From contig JBKPOZ010000095.1 of the NCBI GenBank assembly GCA_046733355.1, positions 1 through 64,000 of the forward strand: DNA of 64,000 bases. The letters are read 5' to 3'. The notes beneath the pieces were generated by a model. The model made no database searches and was not told the DNA's origin. It saw only the letters and a program-made list of their open reading frames with translations. Below are positions 1 through 7,715 of this stretch, one piece after another (the stretch's first letter is position 1; the number at the start of each line of letters is the position of its first letter). Position numbers and translations under genes: made by a program. The stretch is from VAZQ01 sp046733355 (GTDB lineage: Bacteria; Pseudomonadota; Alphaproteobacteria; Rhizobiales; Xanthobacteraceae).

Positions 1-78
1 AAGCTCGCCAAGCTCGGCTTCGTCAATGAACGCGGCGGGCCGTTCTCGCCGTCGTCAATCGCGTCAATCGTGGCTTAG
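1..78 (+). CDS. C-terminal end of a site-specific recombinase (partial, 5' cut by window)
   Basis: Reading frame 1 is open from the window edge to a TAG at 76-78 and gives 25 residues. They include GFVNERGGPFSPSSI, which resembles the end of the recombinase domain of large serine recombinases, where a Gly-rich turn is followed by Pro-Phe and Ser-X-X-Ser-(I/V). The neighbouring phage genes and integrase fit a mobile element. Only the tail is visible, so the catalytic domain and family cannot be checked; another DNA-binding protein with a similar tail is possible. Confidence 0.45.
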   Translation, partial: KLAKLGFVNERGGPFSPSSIASIVA

Positions 79-125
79 CAGTGAGCTTTCCGTTATAGGG
101 CGCCAGAGCCACTGAGCTTCACGAG

Positions 126-254
126 ATGAAGCGTCAAAAAAAGAGAAGCAGAACCGTTACAGGCTTCCACAGGCTTGGCCTGCTGTTAGCCATCTCATTG
201 CTCCTCGGGGCATTTGGCTTCGTTGTGGTATGGATAATCGGCAGCGAGCTTTGA
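126..254 (+). CDS. small single-pass membrane protein (42 aa), hypothetical
   Basis: ATG at 126 to TGA at 252-254. The first ten residues are strongly basic (MKRQKKRSRT), followed by one hydrophobic stretch of about 20 residues, LGLLLAISLLLGAFGFVVV, then a short tail. This is the layout of a small inner-membrane protein with its N-terminus in the cytoplasm. The ribosome binding site is weak (ACGAG). No family is recognised. It could be the N-terminal remnant of a longer membrane protein, since the surroundings are mobile-element debris. Confidence 0.4.
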   Translation: MKRQKKRSRTVTGFHRLGLLLAISLLLGAFGFVVVWIIGSEL

Positions 255-607
255 TCTCGCTCAAACCGAACAAACCACCGGACGCCCGGCCGCAGAGCCA
301 CGTATCGGTCGGATTGCTGGTCATTGTGGACAATGTGAGCACGCTGTGCCGGTCCGTAAAGAGAACGATGCAGCCAGCTGGACACCGGTTCAGTCTTGGC
401 TACTGAAGCTTCGTCGTTCAGGACCGCGCTGGAGTTACCGACTTTCGCCCACAGCTATAATCTGCAGCCCTGCAACTGTGCGACTTCATCTGCTCAGGAA
501 CGACCCTCGCTTTTCCGATGAGCATGGCCTAGAACGCGTACAGGAGCCCATGGTTTAATCCCCTTTCCGGTGGCGTTCTGGAAATCAGAGCCGAAGAGAG
601 GGGTGAC
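255..607. other. stretch without a recognisable gene
   Basis: Short open frames exist on both strands (for example minus 157-342 and plus 346-558), but none has a recognisable domain, membrane pattern or good ribosome binding site. It looks like degraded element DNA. Confidence 0.5.
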
Positions 608-1144
608 ATGAAGCTCGTTACTTTTATTTTGGGACTGATTATTGGCGCGATCCTTGGGTTTGGATTCGTGATTTATTGGCAGTCGCAAGAACCATCTGAT
701 GAAACAAACATTGTTTTTGCGCGGAAGAATTTTTTCGACGCTAAACAGAATAACGAATTCGACGCGGTATTCATCTCTGGTACTTTGACCGGCAAAGACC
801 AAGGATACTCGAACAACACATATGGGATCTCGTGCATCAAGCGGTTCAAAACGTGTTTTGTCGCTTATGTCGAGCAAATCGGGCGTGATCAGATCGGCAG
901 AATCCAAAATCCGATTGACTATCCCGTTCTGACATGGAGCGAGAGTGAGGTGGTTGCCCAGGAGGAGCTTGCGCCACTCGACTGTGTTCGGGTTACGATA
1001 ACGATCGATAGAAAAAGAGAGGAGCTATTGTGGGTTGAAGAGCCGGCCAATCAAACGAAGCCGAGCTGCAAAAACGTCGATACGAGTGTACGAAAATACA
1101 GCATTGAGGACTCGCCTAGATGGAAACAGATTTTCGGAAAATGA
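608..1144 (+). CDS. hypothetical membrane-anchored protein (178 aa)
   Basis: ATG at 608 with GAGAGGGGTGAC directly upstream as ribosome binding site. Residues 4-24 form one hydrophobic segment (FILGLIIGAILGFGFVIYW), so the protein is probably anchored in the inner membrane with about 150 residues outside. The exported part has four cysteines and no motif I recognise. The gene is visibly poorer in G+C than the housekeeping genes to its right, which fits acquisition with the surrounding element. No operon partner is evident; the HupE/UreJ fragment after it is on the other strand. Confidence 0.6.
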   Translation: MKLVTFILGLIIGAILGFGFVIYWQSQEPSDETNIVFARKNFFDAKQNNEFDAVFISGTLTGKDQGYSNNTYGISCIKRFKTCFVAYVEQIGRDQIGRIQNPIDYPVLTWSESEVVAQEELAPLDCVRVTITIDRKREELLWVEEPANQTKPSCKNVDTSVRKYSIEDSPRWKQIFGK

Positions 1145-1163
1145 GAGCCTCGCCGCGAAGTAG

Positions 1164-1530
1164 TCAGCCATGGCTATTCTTCGCCAATGACGCAGTGAAA
1201 CCCGCAAGCCGCTCGACGAACCAGAACGCCGCCACGATTCCAATGGCGTAGGGTGTGACCGCCGATGCGTGCCGCTCGACCAGCGGCGAAAGTCTGATGC
1301 GCTTGGCGCAAGCTAAGACCGCCAAGACGCCGGCGATGAAGATGAGCTGCCCCAGCTCCACGCCGAGGTTGAACGTGAACAGTGCGAGCGGGATATCGCC
1401 CTGCGGCAGGCCGATGTCGGCGAGCGCGCCGGCGAAGCCGAAGCCGTGCAGCGAACGCGAACGCCACCATCCACGGCCAGCGCGCCACTTCGGCATAAAC
1501 CGCCGTCGCGGTCTTAAGGGCACAACGCGT
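1164..1530 (-). pseudogene. HupE/UreJ-family membrane protein fragment, frameshifted
   Basis: On the minus strand the C-terminal third of a HupE/UreJ_2-type metal-transport-like membrane protein is readable: LHGFGFAGALADIGLPQGDI, then FNLGVELGQLIFIAGV and a last membrane segment. The preceding part, LKTATAVYAEVARWPWMVAF, lies in a different frame. The usual Phe-Gly-Leu-Leu-His-Gly-Phe junction has lost about five bases near 1455. The N-terminal two thirds are absent, and the sequence joins phage capsid remains at about 1540. It is therefore both truncated and frameshifted and should not be functional. Full-length relatives have about seven membrane segments. Confidence 0.7.
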
Positions 1531-1545
1531 CATCGGGCTATTCGC

Positions 1546-2334
1546 CAACTCGCGCGGCAAACGACGGCGAACGATTTCCGGGCCAAACATTCGCTCATGT
1601 TGGACACCTCGAACCTGACGCTCTTGCCGACGACGGAAACGGGTGAGTTTCGTCGCGGCACCATGCTCGACACGGAGGAGACATATTCCCTGACAACGTA
1701 CGGTGTCATCTTCGGCATCTCGCGCCAAGCACTTGTCAACGACGATGTCGGCGCGTTCGCGAGCATTACGCAGCGGTTGGGCCAAGCGGCAGCCGCGTTC
1801 GAGGCGCAGAACCTTGTGGATTTGCTCACGTCCAATGCTGGGCTTGGTCCGACGATGAAGGACGGCCAGAAGCTCTTTGCCACCGCTCACAGCAACGTCA
1901 ACACAGTAACCGGCGCGGCACCAAGCGACACCACGTTGACGGCAGCGAAGCTCGCAATGCGCAAGTAGACGGGGCCGAGCGGCGGGTTGATTGTGGTTGA
2001 ACCAAAATTCTTCTTGGTGCCGGCCGACGTTGAAGTGGCGACGAGCATCAGGACAAGGTGCTCACCGCGATTCAGCCAGTGCAGGTTCAGGATCCCCTGG
2101 TCAACGTTGACGCTGGTTGTCGAACCGCGTCTGACAAATACGACGAGATGGTATTTGGTCGCCGATTCCGCCGCGATTGACGGATTGGAATACGCGTATC
2201 TCGCCGGTGCTCCGGGTCCGCAAGTTGAAAGTCGCGCAGGATTCGATGTGGACGGCGTCGAATCTAAAGTGAGATTGGATTTCGGCTGTGGCTTCGTCGA
2301 ATCGCGAAGCTGGTACTCGAACGCAGGTGTGTAA
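1546..2334 (+). pseudogene. phage major capsid protein remnant (Mu gpT-like / prohead-protease-linked), broken
   Basis: The frame reads DFRAKHSLMLDTSNLTLLP, then YGVIFGISRQALVNDDVGAF and LGQAAAAFEAQ, typical of Mu-like/HK97-type major head proteins joined to a ClpP-type prohead protease. It is broken by a TAG at 1966-1968, where a CAG codon would continue the family sequence. Reading resumes in the same frame (GGLIVVEPKFFLVPADVEVA), shifts frame around 2056-2095, and returns for STLTLVVEPRL to the end (GFVESRSWYSNAGV). The protease part is missing. The stop overlaps the next gene's start (TAATG), so the original head-gene order is preserved. Confidence 0.75.
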
Positions 2335-2702
2335 TGCCCTCGACCGCTCTCAAGGCGCAGCTTGCAAGGTTGCAGGCCGATCTCGCCGCGACGAATTCAA
2401 ACACTCCAGCGGACGTGATCTCCGCGTTGCTCGCCGTAATCGCCGAGATGCAGGCGAGCATCGCAGCTATCGACCAAGCCGAAGCTACGCTGCCGGAGAC
2501 ACAGCGCGTCAAGGCGCTCCAAGGCGAGCTGGATGCGCTGCGCAAGCCATATCGTTCCGGAATACGGCGCGTCGCATTCGACGGCCGTAGCGTGGAATAC
2601 GGTAGCGATGACGAAATGCGCAGCGCAATCGCTGCGTTGGAGGTCGACTTAGGCGTCAAGCGCTCGGCCAGCGTCGTAATCAGGTCCACAAAGGGGTGGT
2701 GA
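2334..2702 (+). CDS. phage head-tail connector-like protein (gpW type), 122 aa
   Basis: ATG at 2334 overlaps the TAA of the capsid remnant, the tight coupling usual in phage head operons. The N-terminal 75 residues are Ala/Leu-rich and probably helical. The C-terminal part, from residue 77, contains YRSGIRRVAFDGRSVEYGS followed by a short Asp/Glu/Ala helix. That is the pattern of gpW-family head-tail joining proteins, in which residues around GxRSVxYxGxSVxYxS lead into an AIxxLE helix. The reading frame is intact, but the upstream capsid gene is dead and no other structural genes follow, so it is probably a relic. Confidence 0.55.
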   Translation: MPSTALKAQLARLQADLAATNSNTPADVISALLAVIAEMQASIAAIDQAEATLPETQRVKALQGELDALRKPYRSGIRRVAFDGRSVEYGSDDEMRSAIAALEVDLGVKRSASVVIRSTKGW

Positions 2703-3091
2703 ACATATTCGAGCTAACGCGCGTCGCACTCCTGCGGGCGAGCGGCCCGCCCAACATCGGAAGCCCCCACCGCGCGCCGCGCGGCCGCAAGTTGGTCACT
2801 TGCGGGTTCATGGCGGTCTGGGGGCAAGGCCGCAACTCCGTGTCCCCGGTGGGTGTCCCCTCACGCCCGCCGGGGCTTCTTCCCCGTCCCGTCCACAGGC
2901 CCTTGTCGGATGTCGCGGGAAATGGGACAAAGGGAGGTCGTTAGACATCCGTGCGGCGGATAAGCCAGCGTAGATCGGTATCGGGAGTTTGCGTCGGGTC
3001 AACCCCGGTGGGTTGCCCAGACCCGTAGTAGGATTCTGTCTCGACTTCGCCGCCGCGACACTGCCTGGGGTTCCCCGGAAAGTGTAACGGG
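2703..3091. other. stretch without a recognisable gene, element junction
   Basis: A short open frame beginning GTG at 2702 (about 80 residues, ending at 2944) starts VNIFELTRVALLRASG but then becomes Pro/Arg/Gly-rich and matches nothing I know. The rest has no convincing frame. This is where further phage structural genes would be expected, so a deletion junction probably lies here. Confidence 0.45.
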
Positions 3092-3436
3092 ATGTCACGT
3101 ATACCAGTCGAGCGCATTGGCGCTGATGACGCCGTCGCCATTCTCGGCATTCCCAAACGAACGGTTCAGTCGCTTGCGGCTCGCGGGAAGATTCCGGGCG
3201 CGGCCAAGATTGGCCGTACCTGGACATTCGACGTCACCAAATTGGGGCACCACGTAACGCAAAAGGAAAGGCAATCATGGGCCAACGCAAACGCAAAGCA
3301 CCTACCGGCTGCTACTGGCGGGGCAATACCCTCTGGGGCCGGGTTAAGCTTAATGGCCGAGACATCAGATGGCCGCTTCACACGAGTGACCCAGCGGTTG
3401 CGCGAGCACGCCGCGCGGCGGGGAAGGACCGGCTAA
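3092..3436 (+). CDS. excisionase-like helix-turn-helix protein
   Basis: ATG at 3092. Residues 1-55 fit a MerR/excisionase-type helix-turn-helix: GADDAVAILGIPKRTVQSLA, then ARGKIPGAAKIGRTWTFDV. In such proteins an AA-ILG-V/I-TVQ recognition helix is followed by a wing ending in Gly-X-X-Trp. It lies directly before the integrase and overlaps it by about 160 nt in another frame, the usual place for a directionality factor. The C-terminal half (after residue 62) comes from the overlap and has no family resemblance, so the protein may originally have ended earlier. Its functional state is unknown. Confidence 0.55.
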   Translation: MSRIPVERIGADDAVAILGIPKRTVQSLAARGKIPGAAKIGRTWTFDVTKLGHHVTQKERQSWANANAKHLPAATGGAIPSGAGLSLMAETSDGRFTRVTQRLREHAARRGRTG

Positions 3437-4374
3437 CGGCCGATGCCTATCACGGCGACGGCCCGAGGACGTTCGTAGAGGCGCTGGAGAGCTGGGAACC
3501 GTGGATTGAGCGCAAGGCGGGGCCGAAGACCGTGCAGCGCTATGCGTGCTCGCTAGACCAGCTCCAGGGCTTCCTCGAAGGCAAGCGGATTGCTGAAATC
3601 GACGGGCGTCTGGTCGCCGATATTATCCGCGCCCGCACCGCCGACGGCGTGTCCAACGCGACCATCCGGCGCGACCTTGTTGCCCTATCGAGCGTGATCA
3701 ATTTCGCGATTGACCAGGGCTGGCTCGAAAGCAACGCGGTGCTGGCCCGGATGAAGCGGGTCAAGGAACGGCGCGATCCGATCGTGCTGCCCCGCCCAGA
3801 GGATATTGACCTCGTGCTCTCCCGCGCGCCGGGCATGATTAAAGATATGGTGCGGGTCGCCATGGCAACTGGCGCGAGGGAGGATGAACTGCTCCGCGCC
3901 CGCCGTGACGATATTGCCCATGAGCGCCGGCAGCTCACACTGTTCGGCAAGCGCAACAAGCGCCGCTCGGTCGCCCTCGATCCGTTCGACGGCTACGACC
4001 TCCTGCGCGCGCTGCCGAGCTATATGGGCTCGACGCTGCTGTTCTGGCACTCGGCCGGCGAGAGCTACAAAAATTTCGCCAGCCAGTTCTCGGCGATCAT
4101 CGACCGCACCGGCAAGTGGGCGGCCGGCCAAGGCATCGAGTTCCGGCCCTTCCGCTTCCACGACCTGCGGCACTGGCATGCCGTCCATTGGCTCAAGCAA
4201 GGCCGCTCGATCTACGAGTTGAAGGACCGACTCGGCCATGCCAGCGTGAAAACGACCGAAGGCTACCTGCGCGCAGGCTATCTCACGTTCGAGGAGAAGC
4301 AGGTCGCCATTGCCGGGGCTCCGGTGGCACAAAAAGCGGCACAACCCGCCATCCGTGGCACAGGCGCAGCATGA
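3277..4374 (+). CDS. int: tyrosine recombinase / phage integrase
   Basis: 365 residues, ATG at 3277 preceded by GGAAAGG. The N-terminal half contains an arm-type binding region and a SAM-like core-binding domain (about residues 65-165). The catalytic domain has all the usual residues: Arg201 in TGAREDELLRA, a basic strand near 225-230, His295-X-X-Arg298 in FHDLRHWHAVHWL, His321 in LGHASVKTTEGYL and the nucleophile Tyr330. Length is normal and the frame is intact. The gene ends only about 50 nt before a truncated tRNA-Ser gene, the classical arrangement of an integrase beside its own attachment site. It would catalyse integration and excision of the element to its left. Confidence 0.9.
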   Translation: MGQRKRKAPTGCYWRGNTLWGRVKLNGRDIRWPLHTSDPAVARARRAAGKDRLTADAYHGDGPRTFVEALESWEPWIERKAGPKTVQRYACSLDQLQGFLEGKRIAEIDGRLVADIIRARTADGVSNATIRRDLVALSSVINFAIDQGWLESNAVLARMKRVKERRDPIVLPRPEDIDLVLSRAPGMIKDMVRVAMATGAREDELLRARRDDIAHERRQLTLFGKRNKRRSVALDPFDGYDLLRALPSYMGSTLLFWHSAGESYKNFASQFSAIIDRTGKWAAGQGIEFRPFRFHDLRHWHAVHWLKQGRSIYELKDRLGHASVKTTEGYLRAGYLTFEEKQVAIAGAPVAQKAAQPAIRGTGAA

Positions 4375-4425
4375 AGAAAGGCACGAATTATATGGGTTTC
4401 TGGCATGAAGGGCCGACAGGCACCG

Positions 4426-4470
4426 CGCGGTTTAGCAAACCGCCGCCTTCAGCCACTCGGCCACGTCTCC
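4426..4470 (-). pseudogene. tRNA-Ser(GCU) 5' half, presumed integration (att) site
   Basis: Read on the minus strand from 4470, the sequence has a tRNA-Ser 5' half: acceptor strand GGAGACG, the D-arm TGGCCGAGTGGCTGAAGGCG, and the anticodon arm GCGGT-TTGCTAA-ACCGC with anticodon GCT. After the anticodon stem the sequence diverges. There is no long variable arm, no T-loop (TTCGAAT) and no CGTCTCC-GCCA end. The break sits at the anticodon arm, a standard crossover position for tyrosine integrases, and the integrase gene ends about 50 nt away. The matching 3' half should lie at the other, unseen end of the element or have been lost. Confidence 0.7.
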
Positions 4471-4550
4471 AAGGCTCCGAATCCGTAATCACGCATGCAC
4501 AGACGGTCAAGGTGCGTGCGAGCCCAGCGTGCGAGTGCAAGGCGCGCGGC

Positions 4551-4823
4551 TCAATGCGCGCTCTTGAGCCAGGCGCGCGCGGCGCGTTGCGCCTGCGCGA
4601 TCTCTACTGGCGACATCTGCTCGGCAATTTCCCGCCGCAAGCGAATAGCCTCGCTGTTGCCGCGCATGGCCGCAAGATTGAACCACTTGTGTGCGGTGAC
4701 GAGATCGACCGGAACGGTGCGACCGACCGAATACATCATGCCGAGGGCGAAGAAGCTGTCCGCGGCGTCCGGCGCATTACCTAGCGACGCGCAGTCGACG
4801 TCGAGCAGTTCGAAACGAGCCAT
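4551..4823 (-). CDS. small Sel1-repeat protein (90 aa)
   Basis: ATG at 4823 is chosen because GGGGAGAG lies just upstream; an in-frame GTG two codons earlier is less likely. One Sel1-like (TPR-type) repeat is visible: FFALGMMYSVGRTVPVDLV, then AHKWFNLAAMRGNSEAIRLR, with the Ala-X-X-Trp-Phe-X-X-Ala-Ala pattern. A Glu/Arg/Ala helix follows to the end. Small single-repeat proteins of this kind are common and conserved in Rhizobiales, with unknown partners. This is the first ordinary chromosomal gene right of the integrated element. Confidence 0.75.
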   Translation of the reverse strand: MARFELLDVDCASLGNAPDAADSFFALGMMYSVGRTVPVDLVTAHKWFNLAAMRGNSEAIRLRREIAEQMSPVEIAQAQRAARAWLKSAH

Positions 4824-4829
4824 ATGCAC

Positions 4830-5341
4830 TCTCCCCTGTTGCGCCTGCCCGTCGAAACGCGGACTTGGCGCGCGCCCAGCCCCCCGGCCGAACGCGGGCG
4901 AATATCAGGCGAAAATTTGAACAGGGTTTTAAACGTCGCGATGAATCGAACGTGAACCGCCCCCGCCATCGCGGAAGGGTGCCGACTGTTAATCACCCAT
5001 ATTGCTGTTGCGGTCGCTGTTTTCGCGCGCGCGACCCCCGAGCGTTAACCCGCCCGAGTGAACCGGCGCTAACCATGTTCGCGGGATGCGAGGTTCGCGG
5101 GATGCGAGGGCGGCGGCAAGGCGCGGGTGCGCAAGGCTCCCCGCTGGCATTGGGCGCTCGCGAATCCGGTGCCGGCGCTTCGGCATCAACGGCTACGCGG
5201 GCGAGAATTCCTGCCGACGCCCTCTGTTACCAAAAACCGGAGCCGGCGAGTCGAGGCGATGAACTCATCGCTCTCAACCGATCGCCGGCCCGTATGACGC
5301 AGTCACTGACGTCGTCCGAAGTCGAAGACTGGGACGCGCGC
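4830..5341. other. intergenic region with a 16-bp direct repeat
   Basis: No convincing coding frame. At 5078-5109 the 16-mer TTCGCGGGATGCGAGG occurs twice in perfect tandem. The stretch must include the promoter of the Sel1 gene reading left, but no clear -35/-10 pair can be asserted. Confidence 0.5.
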
Positions 5342-5419
5342 TTACTTCTTCTTCCGGCGCTTCGTCTTTTTCGCGCCCTTCTTCGCTGCCTTCGCCGTCT
5401 TCCTTCGCTTCTTCGCCAT
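5342..5419 (-). CDS. very basic 25-residue peptide (Lys/Arg/Ala-rich, H1-tail-like)
   Basis: ATG at 5417-5419 (minus strand) is preceded by a strong ribosome binding site, TAGGAGGGCAGC, and the frame ends TAA at 5342-5344. The product starts MAKKRRKTAKAAKKGAKK and ends in KTKRRKKK; every residue is Lys, Arg, Ala, Thr or Gly apart from Met1. Composition and KK-A spacing resemble the C-terminal tails of bacterial histone H1-like/HC1 proteins, so DNA or RNA binding is a reasonable inference. It is far too short for routine gene callers. The case for it being real rests on the ribosome binding site and its unmistakably non-random composition. Confidence 0.6.
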   Translation of the reverse strand: MAKKRRKTAKAAKKGAKKTKRRKKK

Positions 5420-5878
5420 GCTGCCCTCCTAGCAATGAGTGAGTGGCGATATCGTGCTCGCAGGATGCGAGCACTGCATTCGGATTACACCAGCGCGCCA
5501 AAAAAACCAGCATTTTCGCTGTGTCGCGCAACGCCAACACCGCAGCGCTACCGCATCTCGCGTGCATACGCCCTCCTGGGCTCGGAACACCAGAGCGGAA
5601 GAAAAATCAGATAGATCAATGGGCAAACTTTTTGTTGTGCGCAGAAATGCCCGTAGAATGCGCAGTTCTCGCATTCTCGGTTCTCATGCATTGCATCTGG
5701 GCCGCGGCGCAAAACACCGCCGAGATATGCGCGCGCGGCATTTCTCAATGCGGCGCGAGCCGGCGCAATCAGTTGTGAAAAAAATCTGGTTACAAGGCCG
5801 CTCGCGCGCTTGCGAACGCGCAAATCGAACGCGAATCGCGCGAATCAGCCGCGAGTGATTCGCCTCTTCAGCGCGTGC
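5420..5878. other. intergenic region, no gene seen
   Basis: Rich in alternating GC/CG tracts (for example around 5725-5850) with scattered A-tracts (5500-5515, 5778-5784). Open frames on both strands lack recognisable protein character. It should contain the promoter of the small basic peptide gene; I cannot place it with confidence. Confidence 0.45.
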
Positions 5879-5967
5879 GTAGCCCGGATTGAGCGCCAGC
5901 GAAATCCGGGAGCAGTGTTGTCCGCGTGTCGATATCCCTCGATTTCGCTTCGCTCAATCGACGCTAC
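5879..5967. repeat. REP-like intergenic palindromic repeat (GTAGCCCGG family)
   Basis: Begins GTAGCCCGGATTGAGCG and ends with a degenerate reverse complement (GATTTCGCTTCGCTCAATCG, then ACGCTAC). The same building block recurs at 7716, 22699, 49867 and 50160. It lies between the convergent ends of nothing on the left and gatB on the right. Confidence 0.7.
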
Positions 5968-5975
5968 AGTCGCGG

Positions 5976-7445
5976 TCAGAGGCCGAGCTTTGCCTTGAGC
6001 AGCTCGTTCACGGCCTGCGGATTGGCCTTGCCGGACGACGCCTTCATCACTTGTCCCACGAACCAGCCGAGCAGCGCAGGCTTGCCTTTCGCCTGCTCCC
6101 GCTTTTCCGGATTGGCCCGCAAGATCTCATCCACCACCTTCTCGATCGCGCCGATGTCGCTCACCTGCTGCATGCCGCGTTGCGCCGCGACGGCGCGCGG
6201 ATCGCCACCCTCGCTCCAGGTGATCTCGAACAGCTCTTTGGCCATCTTGCCGGAGATCGTGCCCGCGTCGACCAGATCCAGAATGGCGCCGAGCTGTGCC
6301 GCAGTCACCGGCGAGCTGGTGATGTCCTTGCCCTCCTTGTTGAGCCGGCCGGCCAGCTCGTTGATCACCCAGTTTGCCGCCGCCTTGGCGTCCCGCCCTT
6401 TCGCCACCGCCTCGAAGAACTCGGCGCCCGCGCGCTCGGCAACAAGGACTCCGGCATCGTAGTCGGAGAGCCCATACTCGCGCGTGAAGCGGCCCTTCTT
6501 TTCATCCGGCAGCTCCGGCAGATGCGCCCTGAGACCTTCCACATATCCCGCATCGAGCTCGAGCGGCAGCAGGTCGGGATCGGGGAAATAGCGATAGTCG
6601 TGGGCTTCTTCCTTGTTGCGCATTGACCGCGTTTCGCCTTTGCCGGCATCGAAGAGCCGCGTCTCCTGCCCGACTGCGCCGCCATCCTCGATGATGCCGA
6701 TCTGGCGGCGCGCCTCGTACTCGATCGCCTGGCCAATGAAGCGGATGGAATTGACGTTCTTGATCTCGCAACGGGTTCCGAGCGGCGCCCCCGGCCTGCG
6801 CACCGACACATTCACATCCGCGCGCAGATTTCCCTTTTCCATGTCGCCGTCGCAGGTCCCGAGATAGCGCAGGATGCTGCGCAGCTTGGCGACAAAGGCC
6901 TTGCCTTCTTCCGCCGAGCGCATGTCCGGTTTGGACACGATCTCCATCAGCGCCACCCCGGAGCGGTTGAGATCCACGCATGACATCGTGGGATGACGGT
7001 CGTGCAGCAATTTGCCCGCATCCTGCTCGAGGTGCAGCCGTTCGATGCCGACCGTCACGCTTTCCCCCTCGGGCAGATCGACAATCACCTCTCCCTCGCC
7101 AACGATCGGCGACTTGTACTGGCTGATCTGATAGCCCTGCGGCAGATCCGGATAGAAATAATTCTTCCGGTCGAAGATCGAGCGAAGATTGATCCGCGCG
7201 TTGAGCCCCAGGCCGGTGCGCACCGCCTGCCTGATGCACTCCTCGTTGATGACCGGCAGCATCCCCGGCAAGGCGGCGTCGACGAGCGAGACGTGGCTGT
7301 TGGGCTCGCCGCCAAAGCCGGTGGACGCGCCCGAGAACAGTTTCGACTGCGAAGTGACCTGCGCGTGCACCTCCATGCCGACGACGACTTCCCATTCGCC
7401 GGTGATGCCATTGATCAATTTCGATTTTTTCTCGGCCGCGGTCAC
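5976..7445 (-). CDS. gatB: aspartyl/glutamyl-tRNA(Asn/Gln) amidotransferase subunit B
   Basis: 489 residues, GTG start at 7445 preceded by CAGGAGTAACAG. GatB, with GatA and GatC, converts Glu-tRNA(Gln) and Asp-tRNA(Asn) to the amidated forms in the cytoplasm. Visible signatures are GMEVHAQVTSQSKLFSG near residue 24, the kinase-like core with KNYFYPDLPQGYQISQY, GKLLHD, LNRSGVALMEIVSKPDMRS and LRADVNVSVR, and the C-terminal YqeY/tail domain (TSSPVTAAQLGAIL, ending AVNELLKAKLGL). Length is normal. Subunits A and C are on the same strand upstream, but two small genes and repeats separate gatA from gatB, so tight co-transcription is doubtful. Confidence 0.97.
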   Translation of the reverse strand: MTAAEKKSKLINGITGEWEVVVGMEVHAQVTSQSKLFSGASTGFGGEPNSHVSLVDAALPGMLPVINEECIRQAVRTGLGLNARINLRSIFDRKNYFYPDLPQGYQISQYKSPIVGEGEVIVDLPEGESVTVGIERLHLEQDAGKLLHDRHPTMSCVDLNRSGVALMEIVSKPDMRSAEEGKAFVAKLRSILRYLGTCDGDMEKGNLRADVNVSVRRPGAPLGTRCEIKNVNSIRFIGQAIEYEARRQIGIIEDGGAVGQETRLFDAGKGETRSMRNKEEAHDYRYFPDPDLLPLELDAGYVEGLRAHLPELPDEKKGRFTREYGLSDYDAGVLVAERAGAEFFEAVAKGRDAKAAANWVINELAGRLNKEGKDITSSPVTAAQLGAILDLVDAGTISGKMAKELFEITWSEGGDPRAVAAQRGMQQVSDIGAIEKVVDEILRANPEKREQAKGKPALLGWFVGQVMKASSGKANPQAVNELLKAKLGL

Positions 7446-7546
7446 CTGTTACTCCTGATGGCAGGCGCCAGGACGGGCGCCAGGAAACGAAACCTTCCCC
7501 CGGGGCAACGCGTTGGCCCGCAGGTTCGGATTAGCGGAGGGTGGCA

Positions 7547-7708
7547 ATGGCTGACAACCGCGCACGCAATGGGAAACTTGGGGCTGCTTTGGGAGCCGTG
7601 CTCGCGCTGGCAATTGCAATATTCTTGCTCAGCGGCGGCGAACATTTCGGCAAAAAGACCGTCAACAGCGACGCCGACCTTCCGCCGGTTGCCACAGCCA
7701 ACAAGTAG
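7547..7708 (+). CDS. small membrane protein (53 aa), hypothetical
   Basis: ATG at 7547 with GCGGAGGGTGGCA upstream, an excellent ribosome binding site; TAG at 7706-7708. Residues 1-9 are polar and basic (MADNRARNGK), residues 11-29 form one hydrophobic helix (AALGAVLALAIAIFLLSG), and a polar tail with a Pro-Pro turn follows. It is transcribed divergently from gatB. No domain is known to me. The clear start signal and membrane pattern support a real small protein. Confidence 0.6.
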   Translation: MADNRARNGKLGAALGAVLALAIAIFLLSGGEHFGKKTVNSDADLPPVATANK

Positions 7709-7715
7709 TCGATCC

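Noticed and set aside
1..4430. Anti-phage or toxin-antitoxin system inside the element
   Set aside because: None of the readable frames shows such domains; the visible cargo consists of orphan hypotheticals and broken fragments.
5429..5860. several open frames of 80-139 residues between the basic peptide and gatB
   Set aside because: No consistent start signals or protein-like composition, and they overlap each other on both strands.
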